Under the pieces are notes generated by a model. That model was not told where the DNA came from and did no database searches. It saw only the letters and a list, made by a program, of their open reading frames with translations. 12,376 nt of DNA from Thermoleophilia bacterium (GTDB lineage: Bacteria > Actinomycetota > Thermoleophilia > Gaiellales > SKUG01), in assembly GCA_025964455.1 (NCBI GenBank), contig JAOPYU010000152.1, positions 1 through 12,376 on the forward strand. The letters are read 5' to 3'. Of the stretch, positions 7,628 to 12,376 are shown in pieces (position 1 is the stretch's first letter; each line of letters starts with the position of its first letter). The translations under genes were made by a program, and so were the position numbers.

Positions 7628-9032
7628 CCCGGGCGATGCGCATCTCGACCTTGCGGCGCACGCGCGATGGGCGCCCCAACTCGGCTGGATCGCGGATCGC
7701 CACGGCCAGGTGATCTGGTTGTGCGATCGCTGGACCCGCCTCACCGGCCTGCCGACGACCGAGCTCGCCGGGGACGGATGGCTGGAGCTCGTGCACGCCG
7801 ACGAGCGGTCCCGGCTCAAGGAGGGGTGGGATGACGCCCGCCGCTCCGGGACTGCATACGAAGCCGAGTTCCGGCTCCGTGCGGAGGACGAGTCCTACGT
7901 CTGGACGCTGCTGCGGGCGGAGCAGGAGCCTGAGGGCGAGCGCCGGTGGTTCGGGACCGGCGTGGACGTTGGCCAGCTCAAGGAAGCGCACGCCCGGACC
8001 GCGGCGAGCGCCCATGACCTGTCGACCGCTCTCGCGCAGACCCGCCGGCTGCTCGAGCATTCGCACGACGCCGTCATGACCTTCGACGATGACCGGCGCT
8101 GCGTCTCGATGAACCGTTCGGCCGTGACCATGCTCGGCAAGGTCCCGGACACGGTCGTAGGCCGTCCGATGGAGACCGTGCTCGGGCTCGAGGGGCAGCA
8201 ACTGGATGTGCTCGAGCAGGCGTGGAGCCAGATGATCGTCACCGGACACATGCGCATCGACTGGCCGATCCGGTCCGACGGCGCGGACGGTCGAATCCTC
8301 GATGTCTCTGCCACCGCGCACTACGCGCCCGGCCGCCACCTCGCGATCCTGCGTGACGTGACGCAGGAGCGGCGCAGCCAGGAGGTGCTCGCCAACAGCG
8401 AGACCCGGTTGCGCTTCCTCCTCGACGAGATCGAGCGCTTCCGCGAGGAGGAGCGGCGCCGGCTCGCCAGCCAGATCCACGACGAGGCGCTCCAGCACCT
8501 GATCGCCGCCCGTATGCGGATGCAGGTCGCGTCGGCCCGCGCGGACGCCGTGGTCCCGGACGAGAGCGTCGACACGCTGCTCGAGGAAGCGATCCGATCG
8601 ACCAAGCGCCTCATGGAGTCGCTCGCGCCGATCCACACTGCCGAGCGACCCCTCGACGAGTCACTCGCGAATCGCCTTCGCGAGCTCGACGACGATTCGG
8701 CGCTCGTGATCGACCTGGACGTCCCGATCGTGGTCGACGAGGAGCGGCGTCTCATCGTCACCCGCGTCGTGGCCGAGGCTGTGCGCAATGCGCGCCGCCA
8801 TGCAGGGCCGAGCACCATCCGCATCTCCGGTCGTGCGGAGGCGGGGCGCATCCTCCTGCAGGTCGCGGATGATGGATCGGGCTTCGACGCGCCGGCCGAA
8901 GGAGGCGCGGGCGGGCCGGGCGTCGGCATCGAGCTGATGCAGGAGCGCATCCGCGCGATCGGCGGCGGGTTCAAGATCGAGTCCGCTCCCGATGCCGGGA
9001 CCACCGTGACGATCTCGCTCCCGGTCGGCTGA
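7620..9032 (+). CDS. Soluble PAS-PAS-HisKA_3 sensor histidine kinase
   Basis: A 470-residue cytoplasmic kinase. The first PAS domain (about 14-120) has the PAS_3 pattern W-L-x-L-V-H-x-D-E. A short helix follows, then a second PAS (about 140-250) ending in ILRDVTQERR. The HisKA_3 domain carries QIHDEALQ, with His287 as phospho-acceptor and Asp288/Gln292 of the HDxxxQ motif. HATPase_c shows Glu386/Asn390 of the N-box, DDGSG (417-421) and a GPGVGIELMQER G2 region. No membrane segments are seen. ATG 7620 is chosen because AGG lies 5 nt upstream (7612-7614) and it overlaps the regulator stop by 8 nt; a GTG at 7599 in the same frame would add seven residues. It is last in the operon, and its stop lies 3 nt from the stop of the convergent B12-binding gene. 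It is related in its transmitter domain to the first kinase, suggesting two inputs into one regulator. Confidence 0.92.
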   Translation: MADPGDAHLDLAAHARWAPQLGWIADRHGQVIWLCDRWTRLTGLPTTELAGDGWLELVHADERSRLKEGWDDARRSGTAYEAEFRLRAEDESYVWTLLRAEQEPEGERRWFGTGVDVGQLKEAHARTAASAHDLSTALAQTRRLLEHSHDAVMTFDDDRRCVSMNRSAVTMLGKVPDTVVGRPMETVLGLEGQQLDVLEQAWSQMIVTGHMRIDWPIRSDGADGRILDVSATAHYAPGRHLAILRDVTQERRSQEVLANSETRLRFLLDEIERFREEERRRLASQIHDEALQHLIAARMRMQVASARADAVVPDESVDTLLEEAIRSTKRLMESLAPIHTAERPLDESLANRLRELDDDSALVIDLDVPIVVDEERRLIVTRVVAEAVRNARRHAGPSTIRISGRAEAGRILLQVADDGSGFDAPAEGGAGGPGVGIELMQERIRAIGGGFKIESAPDAGTTVTISLPVG

Positions 9033-9035
9033 CCC

Positions 9036-9695
9036 TCAGGGAGCGGTCAGCTCGCGGGCGACCGTGATCGCCCGCCGTGCGTCCGTTGCGAGGGCGTCGG
9101 CGCCAGCGCGGCGCCACAGGTCGTCCCATGCCGAGAACGCCTGTCCACCGACGATGACGCGCACCGCGGAGAGCTGCTGCCTGGCATCGGTGATGATCCG
9201 CGCAGCTGAATCGATGTGTTCGAGCATCGTCACCGAGACGCAGAGCAGGTCGGGTCGGAAGCGCGCGATCGCATCGATGACGTCGCCGTGTGGCGCGTCG
9301 GTCCCGAGGAAGCGGACCTCCCAGCCGTCGCCCTCGAGCACGTCGGCCACCATCCGGGGGCCCAACTCGTGCACCTCGCCAGTGACGCCAGTCACGACCG
9401 CCCGGCCCCTGCTGCTTGCGTCGCGAGGCGCGGTGCGCGAGGTCAGGGCGTGCACCACGAACTCCGACACGGCGGTGGCGACGTGCTCATCCGCGACGCT
9501 CAGCTCACCCGATGCCCAACGCCGACCCAGATCGTGCTGGGCGGGCTCGATGAGGTCCAGGTACACGTCGAGCCTCGACGCGCCGGCCTCGATCGCCGCG
9601 GTCGCCAGGGCGAGCGCGGCACGCCGGTCGCCAGCTGCCTGCGCGGCACCGAAGGCGACCCGCGCGTCCTCGTCGATGTGTGGACTCCTCGTCAC
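9036..9695 (-). CDS. Stand-alone cobalamin-binding protein with CarH-type W-x9-EH cap (candidate B12 photosensor)
   Basis: A 219-residue protein made only of a four-helix cap (about 8-95, B12-binding_2 type) and a Rossmann-like B12-binding domain (about 97-217). The cap contains Trp60, Glu70 and His71 in the exact W-x9-E-H spacing of CarH photoreceptors (Trp131, Glu141, His142 in the Thermus protein), where these residues pack against the upper face of adenosylcobalamin. The cobalamin domain has GEVHELG (106-112), an E-x-H-x-x-G version of the usual D-x-H-x-x-G loop with His109 as probable lower ligand, plus SVT (154-156) and GG (183-184) at the nucleotide-tail positions. CarH's MerR DNA-binding domain is absent, and the residue matching CarH His132 is Ala61. 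The start is GTG 9695, sharing GTGA with the HPt stop. A corrinoid methyltransferase subunit is less likely because no methyltransferase is nearby. Light or B12 sensing is inferred. Confidence 0.87.
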   Translation of the reverse strand: MTRSPHIDEDARVAFGAAQAAGDRRAALALATAAIEAGASRLDVYLDLIEPAQHDLGRRWASGELSVADEHVATAVSEFVVHALTSRTAPRDASSRGRAVVTGVTGEVHELGPRMVADVLEGDGWEVRFLGTDAPHGDVIDAIARFRPDLLCVSVTMLEHIDSAARIITDARQQLSAVRVIVGGQAFSAWDDLWRRAGADALATDARRAITVARELTAP

Positions 9696-10084
9696 GTCCA
9701 GGTCTCGCGGCGCAGGGCCTCGAGTGACGCGTGGATCGGGCGGACGTCGAGCGCAGCTCCGTCGCGCGCACCATGGAGCATGTCCGTGAGCGATCGCAGC
9801 AGGCGCGCGCCGATCGTGCGTTCGAACACGCCGAACACGCCGGCCAGTCGGTGTGCGGCCCACTCGGCAGCATCCAGGTCGGCCGTCGTTTCCGTCGCGT
9901 CCGCGTGGCCGGGTGCCGCGAGCCGTGCAACCACCGCCAGCAGCTCGTCGAATTCGGCGCGCACGTCCGGGGATCGTCGATCCCACGCCGCTGCGAGCGC
10001 GGCAGGGGTCACGCGCTGGTCGGTCGGCGGGCGGTCGGTCACTGGACCCATCGTAGCGGCCTCGGAGCGCAGGACCTTGCTCAT
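9692..10084 (-). CDS. HPt-like histidine phosphotransfer protein
   Basis: A 130-residue, mostly helical protein. The segment AAHRLAGVFGVF (76-87) matches the HPt phospho-acceptor motif H-x-L-x-G, with His78 as candidate phosphorylated residue. The preceding helix (about 28-56, AALAAAWDRRSPDVRAEF) and the following helices LLRSLTDML and IHASLEALRR fit the four-helix HPt fold. The usual small residue after the second Phe is Glu88 instead, a mild deviation. The start is uncertain. ATG 10084 overlaps the upstream stop as ATGA (10081-10084) and is used here, but ATG 10051 has a better Shine-Dalgarno (GAGG, 8 nt away) and would remove 11 residues without touching the domain. The gene overlaps the B12-binding gene by 4 nt, implying coordinated synthesis. 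Its likely role is to pass phosphate between the receiver-only regulator and the NarL-type regulator (inference). Confidence 0.75.
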   Translation of the reverse strand: MSKVLRSEAATMGPVTDRPPTDQRVTPAALAAAWDRRSPDVRAEFDELLAVVARLAAPGHADATETTADLDAAEWAAHRLAGVFGVFERTIGARLLRSLTDMLHGARDGAALDVRPIHASLEALRRETWT

Positions 10085-10686
10085 GGCGCTGCATCCGCCG
10101 AGTCGTCCCCGCGGAACACCTCGAAGATCAGCTTGCGACCGCCGATGGGGTTCTTGAGGTGCACGATGCTGCGGGTCAGCGTCGGACAGCCCCATTCGGC
10201 ATCCTCGCCGCCCAGGATGCATCCCGTGCGGTCGCCCGTCGTGTGCTGTGCGACCGCTGCGATGCGCACGGATCGCCGATCTTCTCGCACGTGGATGACA
10301 GGTCGCTGCCACTCGCCCTGACCGGAGATGTCGCACGGGGGCGTCGCCGGGTCGTCGTCGCTCGAGTACTTCCACCCGCGGTCGGAGGGCTCGGTCGCGT
10401 CGATGCTGAGCCCGCGCTGGGACGCAAAGGTGACGCCTTCGTAGCGGGGTCCGCGGCGAGCGATCACGACCTGGTTGAGCTCCGGCGTCGTGGAGGTCCA
10501 CGAATCGTCGAGCTTCCAGGCGGCGCGAGACGACAGTCGCACCACGGGTTCCCTGACGTCGACCTTTGCGACCTTCACCGGACCGATCGAGCGGAAGGGG
10601 ATGGGGCACGCCCCGGCGAACGAGGGGACGACCAGCATGGTGCTGAGGAGGGCTGCGAAGATCCGAAGGTGTCGTGAAGTTTCCAT
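10081..10686 (-). CDS. Putative secreted cysteine-containing protein of unknown function
   Basis: A 201-residue protein that I do not recognise. It begins with a convincing Sec signal peptide: charged METSRHLR, hydrophobic IFAALLSTMLVV, then a PSFAGA cleavage region (A-x-A, cut predicted after Ala26). The mature part has four cysteines (27, 118, 156, 167), which could form two disulfides outside the cell, and a beta-strand-like C-terminus (RSIVHLKNP, RKLIFEVF). Cys27 directly follows the predicted cut but the preceding residues (AGA) are a poor lipobox. ATG 10686 is chosen because it places the signal peptide at the N-terminus; ATG 10722 would add 12 residues and falls within a hairpin. It is first in the operon with the HPt and B12 proteins, sharing ATGA with the HPt gene. 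An extracytoplasmic partner of the sensing system is possible but unproven. Confidence 0.72.
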   Translation of the reverse strand: METSRHLRIFAALLSTMLVVPSFAGACPIPFRSIGPVKVAKVDVREPVVRLSSRAAWKLDDSWTSTTPELNQVVIARRGPRYEGVTFASQRGLSIDATEPSDRGWKYSSDDDPATPPCDISGQGEWQRPVIHVREDRRSVRIAAVAQHTTGDRTGCILGGEDAEWGCPTLTRSIVHLKNPIGGRKLIFEVFRGDDSADAAP

Positions 10687-10706
10687 ACTGAATGGATCGA
10701 CGAGGC

Positions 10707-10729
10707 ACGGGGCCCGCAGCATGCCCCGT
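10707..10729. promoter_or_regulatory. Inverted repeat in the leader of the secreted-protein operon
   Basis: ACGGGGC (10707-10713) and GCCCCGT (10723-10729) form a perfect 7-bp inverted repeat around a 9-nt centre, 20 nt upstream of the ATG at 10686 on the minus strand. It may be an operator or a leader hairpin. It covers the alternative ATG 10722. Confidence 0.4.
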
Positions 10730-10766
10730 CAGTGGCCCACATCGCCCTGTTCGGGTGAGGTCGCCA

Positions 10767-10789
10767 TCCCCGATCGATGGCATCGGGGA
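10767..10789. promoter_or_regulatory. Inverted repeat in the divergent promoter region
   Basis: TCCCCGAT (10767-10774) and ATCGGGGA (10782-10789) form a perfect 8-bp inverted repeat with a 7-nt centre, between the divergently transcribed secreted-protein operon and the NarL-type regulator. No T-run follows on either side, so a terminator is unlikely. Its position suits an operator, possibly for the adjacent regulator. Confidence 0.45.
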
Positions 10790-10806
10790 GATTCGCAGCG
10801 CGAGGT

Positions 10807-10834
10807 GGGTATCGACGAACGTACCCGTATGGGG
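10807..10834. promoter_or_regulatory. Overlapping dyads upstream of the NarL-type regulator gene
   Basis: GGGTA (10807-10811) and TACCC (10822-10826) are inverted with a 10-nt centre, and CCC-GTAT-GGG (10824-10833) forms a second short dyad that shares the TACCC arm. The element lies 38-65 nt before ATG 10872. A similar CCC-ATGT-GGG occurs at 11532-11541 upstream of the TasA-like gene. This is a weak candidate for an autoregulatory site. Confidence 0.3.
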
Positions 10835-10871
10835 AATGTCCGAGCGGCGCACGTCTGCCGAAGATGCGCGC

Positions 10872-11510
10872 ATGGAACATGGGATGAACATGCCGCAGAA
10901 CAGCACGTGCGCGATCGTCGACGACCACGAGGTGGTTCGCGAGGGCATCCGCCTCAGGCTCGAGGCCACCGACTGGATCGAGATGGTCGGCGAGGCCTCC
11001 AGCTGCACGAGCGCCGGTGAGCTGATCCGCCGCACGCGGCCGTCGCTCGTCCTCATGGACATCCGACTTCCGGACGGGGACGGCGCCCAGCTGGCAGCGG
11101 AGCTCGGGGCAGAGGGGCTCGGCACGCGCTTCGTGCTGTACTCGGGCAGCGCGACGACCGCCCAGGCCGAACAGGCGCTCGAGGCGGGCGTGTTCGGGTT
11201 CGTGCTCAAGGATTCGCCGGTGGGGATGGTCCTGGATGCGCTGACCGCCGCGCGCGACGGGCGTCGCTACATCGACCCGACGATCGCCGCGGACATGATG
11301 TCGCCCTCAGGCGGGCGTCCGCTCTCGCCGCGCGAGCTGGAGATCCTGGCGCTCATGGCGGACGGTGGCCAGAACGCCTCGATCGCCTTCCAGCTCGGCA
11401 TCAGTGCCGAGACGGTGAAGGCGCACGTCTCCAACATCCTCGCCAAGTGCGAGGCCGACAGTCGCACGCACGCGGTCGCCAAGGCGCTGCGCGAGGGCAT
11501 CATCCGCTGA
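10872..11510 (+). CDS. NarL/FixJ-family DNA-binding response regulator
   Basis: A 212-residue regulator. The receiver domain (about 11-130) has Asp17-Asp18 in IVDDHE, phospho-acceptor Asp63 in LMDIRLPDG, Ser91 at the switch position and Lys113 in VLKDS. The C-terminal LuxR-type helix-turn-helix (about 150-210) starts LSPRELEILALMADG and has the recognition region LGISAETVKAHVSNILAKC. It should bind promoter DNA as a phosphorylated dimer. Start choice: ATG 10872 has GAAG about 9 nt upstream; ATG 10884 and ATG 10890 in the same frame are alternatives that only trim the N-terminus. The frame is open further upstream but has no homology there. It is divergent from the secreted/HPt/B12 operon across 185 nt containing three inverted repeats, and upstream of the TasA-like gene; both are plausible targets (inference). 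Confidence 0.92.
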   Translation: MEHGMNMPQNSTCAIVDDHEVVREGIRLRLEATDWIEMVGEASSCTSAGELIRRTRPSLVLMDIRLPDGDGAQLAAELGAEGLGTRFVLYSGSATTAQAEQALEAGVFGFVLKDSPVGMVLDALTAARDGRRYIDPTIAADMMSPSGGRPLSPRELEILALMADGGQNASIAFQLGISAETVKAHVSNILAKCEADSRTHAVAKALREGIIR

Positions 11511-11570
11511 CACGCGCGTCTGGGCGGATCCCCCATGTGGGTGATGCGCCTCCCCCGACCGAAATGCAAC

Positions 11571-11603
11571 GCGGCCCGGACCGGGGATGAGCCCGGAGGC
11601 CGC
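11571..11603 (+). terminator. Interrupted GC-rich hairpin after the NarL-type regulator
   Basis: GCGGCC (11571-11576) pairs with GGCCGC (11598-11603). Inside, CCGGG (11581-11585) pairs with CCCGG (11592-11596) around the loop GATGAG, with a small asymmetric internal loop. It starts 61 nt after the regulator stop. There is no clean T-tract, as is common in high-GC actinobacteria, so it may be a terminator or the first hairpin of the TasA-like leader. Confidence 0.45.
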
Positions 11604-11616
11604 TCGCGTCGATCCT

Positions 11617-11703
11617 TTCCCCGAACGACACAATCAGCTCGTCCGCGGCCCTCGGGTCCCCTCACACTGGCCTGGCCGCGGACGAGCATGAACATTCGGG
11701 GAA
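11617..11703 (+). promoter_or_regulatory. Structured leader that can sequester the TasA-like ribosome binding site
   Basis: The inner stem is a perfect 14-bp inverted repeat, GCTCGTCCGCGGCC (11637-11650) with GGCCGCGGACGAGC (11674-11687), with a 23-nt loop. The outer stem is a perfect 9-bp pairing, TTCCCCGAA (11617-11625) with TTCGGGGAA (11695-11703); its right arm contains the GGGGA Shine-Dalgarno (11698-11702) of the gene starting at 11708. The stems are separated by internal loops of 11 and 7 nt. This architecture is expected of a cis-acting element controlling translation. No known riboswitch class is recognised. Confidence 0.6.
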
Positions 11704-11707
11704 CACC

Positions 11708-12337
11708 ATGAAGCTCAGCTCAGGCATCGGTCGATCGACGGCCGGCAAAGTGCTCCTGTCAGCTGCCCTGCTCGGCACGGCGGCCAGCATCGCGGGACTT
11801 GGCACGTTCGCCACGTTCACCGGCTCGACGTCAGCCAGCCACGCCATCTCGGCCGGCACGGTCACCGCGTCACTCGGCGCTGCGGGCGGCACCGACAACC
11901 GGCTGACCGTTGGCGCGTCGGGGATCGCGGCGGGCGACACCGTCCAGCGCGTGGTCAAGCTGACCAACAGCGGGTCGCTGGCATGGGCTTCGGCGGCGCT
12001 CACGACATCGGCATCGACCTCGTCGCTGCTCGACACGGACGCGACTGATGGCCTGCAGCTCAAAGTCGACCGATGCGACGTCGCGTGGACCGAGACGGGC
12101 ACGGCACCGGCGTACAGCTACACCTGCAGCGGCACCCAGTCAGCGGTCGTGGCGTCGCGGCCGGTCATCGGCTCGGCGATCGCGCTCGGGTCCCTCGACT
12201 CGCTGTCAGTCGGCGGGTCCGATTACCTGCGCGTGACGCTGGCGCTGCCGAGCTCGGCTGACAACAGCTTCCAGGGCGAGGCATCGACGCTGGACTTCGA
12301 CTTCATCGGGACACAGCGCGCAGCGAGCAGCCACTGA
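11708..12337 (+). CDS. TasA/camelysin-like exported protein with SipW-type signal sequence
   Basis: A 209-residue protein. The N-terminus GKVLLSAALLGTAASIAGLGTF (13-34) followed by ATFTGSTSASHAISAGT matches the SipW-dependent signal layout of the TasA/CalY (camelysin, peptidase M73) family, where a hydrophobic stretch is followed by a G-T-F-A-x-F-x-D/G-S/T-x-S segment and cleavage occurs just after. The mature part is Ser/Thr/Ala/Gly-rich and beta-strand-like (VQRVVKLTNSGSLAWASAAL; DYLRVTLALP; STLDFDFIG), with a possible disulfide Cys123-Cys140. Family members form biofilm fibres or surface proteins; whether this one polymerises is unknown. The start ATG 11708 has GGGGA 5 nt upstream. No SipW-type peptidase is visible; it may lie downstream of the window. 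It follows the NarL-type regulator with 197 nt between, holding the hairpin and structured leader. Confidence 0.82.
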   Translation: MKLSSGIGRSTAGKVLLSAALLGTAASIAGLGTFATFTGSTSASHAISAGTVTASLGAAGGTDNRLTVGASGIAAGDTVQRVVKLTNSGSLAWASAALTTSASTSSLLDTDATDGLQLKVDRCDVAWTETGTAPAYSYTCSGTQSAVVASRPVIGSAIALGSLDSLSVGGSDYLRVTLALPSSADNSFQGEASTLDFDFIGTQRAASSH

Positions 12338-12351
12338 GTACTGGAGGAGGC

Positions 12352-12376
12352 GGGGGATCGGCGCGGCCGGTCCCCC
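12352..12376 (+). terminator. Strong hairpin after the TasA-like gene, at the window edge
   Basis: GGGGGATCGG (12352-12361) pairs with CCGGTCCCCC (12367-12376): nine Watson-Crick pairs and one G-U wobble around a 5-nt loop, 14 nt after the stop codon. The position suits an intrinsic terminator, but any T-tract would lie beyond the window. A purine-rich GGAGGAGG (12343-12350) precedes it with no start codon in reach. Confidence 0.55.

Noticed and set aside
9036..9695. Corrinoid protein of a methanol/methylamine methyltransferase system
   Set aside because: The cap carries the CarH-type W-x9-EH motif and no MtaB/MtbB-like methyltransferase or activator is encoded nearby. The alternative is kept only as a lower-probability reading.
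9696..10094. N-terminal extension of the B12-binding frame up to ATG 10094
   Set aside because: The extension is Arg-rich and out of frame over the HPt gene. The GTG at 9695 overlapping the HPt stop gives a natural start, and the domain begins right after it.
10159..10677. A 172-codon + strand frame opposite the secreted-protein gene
   Set aside because: It is Arg/Gly-rich without motifs, whereas the minus-strand frame has a signal peptide, cysteines and 4-nt coupling to the next gene.
10085..11209. N-terminal extension of the HPt frame to 11209
   Set aside because: It runs antisense through the NarL-type regulator and across the secreted-protein gene. It shows no domain, and the HPt homology is confined to the last 130 residues.
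11571..11703. A known riboswitch (for example a cyclic di-GMP class or cobalamin riboswitch) before the TasA-like gene
   Set aside because: I could not find the conserved core of these classes, such as the B12-box. Only the helices are clear, so the element is reported as a structured leader without class.
12343..12350. GGAGGAGG as ribosome binding site of a further gene
   Set aside because: No ATG, GTG or TTG follows within the remaining 26 nt, and a strong hairpin occupies that space.
1..12376. CRISPR arrays, insertion sequences, tRNA or rRNA genes
   Set aside because: No regularly spaced direct repeats, transposase-like frames, terminal inverted repeats or tRNA-like cloverleaf sequences were seen on either strand.

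Overview
The window is high-GC DNA, densely packed with genes that often overlap by 4 nt, and shows no insertion sequence, tRNA, rRNA or CRISPR array. The gene set fits an Actinomycetota chromosome: a DUF4081-like GNAT protein, soluble HisKA_3 kinases, a NarL-type regulator, an HPt protein resembling those of Thermoleophilia/Solirubrobacterales, and a TasA/camelysin-like exported protein. The class-level assignment is tentative because no phylogenetic marker is present.

Region 1 (1-5952) looks like ordinary accessory metabolism. It holds the 3' end of a secreted Ycf48/BNR-repeat protein, a membrane-anchored SGNH hydrolase, a hotdog acyl-CoA thioesterase with MenI/EntH-type catalytic residues, and a Ser-Asp-His alpha/beta hydrolase, all on the + strand. 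Converging on these from the minus strand is a translationally coupled pair, a GNAT acetyltransferase followed by a class V aminotransferase-fold PLP enzyme.

Region 2 (5953-11510) is a signalling island. A + strand operon encodes a soluble PAS-HisKA_3 kinase, a receiver-only response regulator and a soluble PAS-PAS-HisKA_3 kinase, and starts from an AT-rich sigma-70-like promoter. A minus-strand operon runs head-on into it and ends 3 nt away. It encodes a secreted cysteine-containing protein, an HPt-like protein, and a stand-alone cobalamin-binding protein carrying the W-x9-E-H signature of CarH-type B12 photoreceptors. Divergent from this operon is a NarL-type DNA-binding response regulator. 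Together these supply every module of a split His-Asp-His-Asp phosphorelay next to a candidate B12/light sensor. This is the most interesting hypothesis in the window. No wiring between the parts can be proved from sequence alone.

Region 3 (11511-12376) holds a TasA/camelysin-like protein with a SipW-type signal sequence. Its leader can fold into a perfect 14-bp stem nested inside a 9-bp stem that pairs with the ribosome binding site. A strong hairpin follows the gene. The leader and the divergent promoter region share inverted-repeat arms, so the TasA-like gene may be an output of the neighbouring signalling genes (inference).

No gene-free stretch exceeds 300 bases. The longest gaps are 11511-11707, 10687-10871 and 5953-6110, and each is described below.
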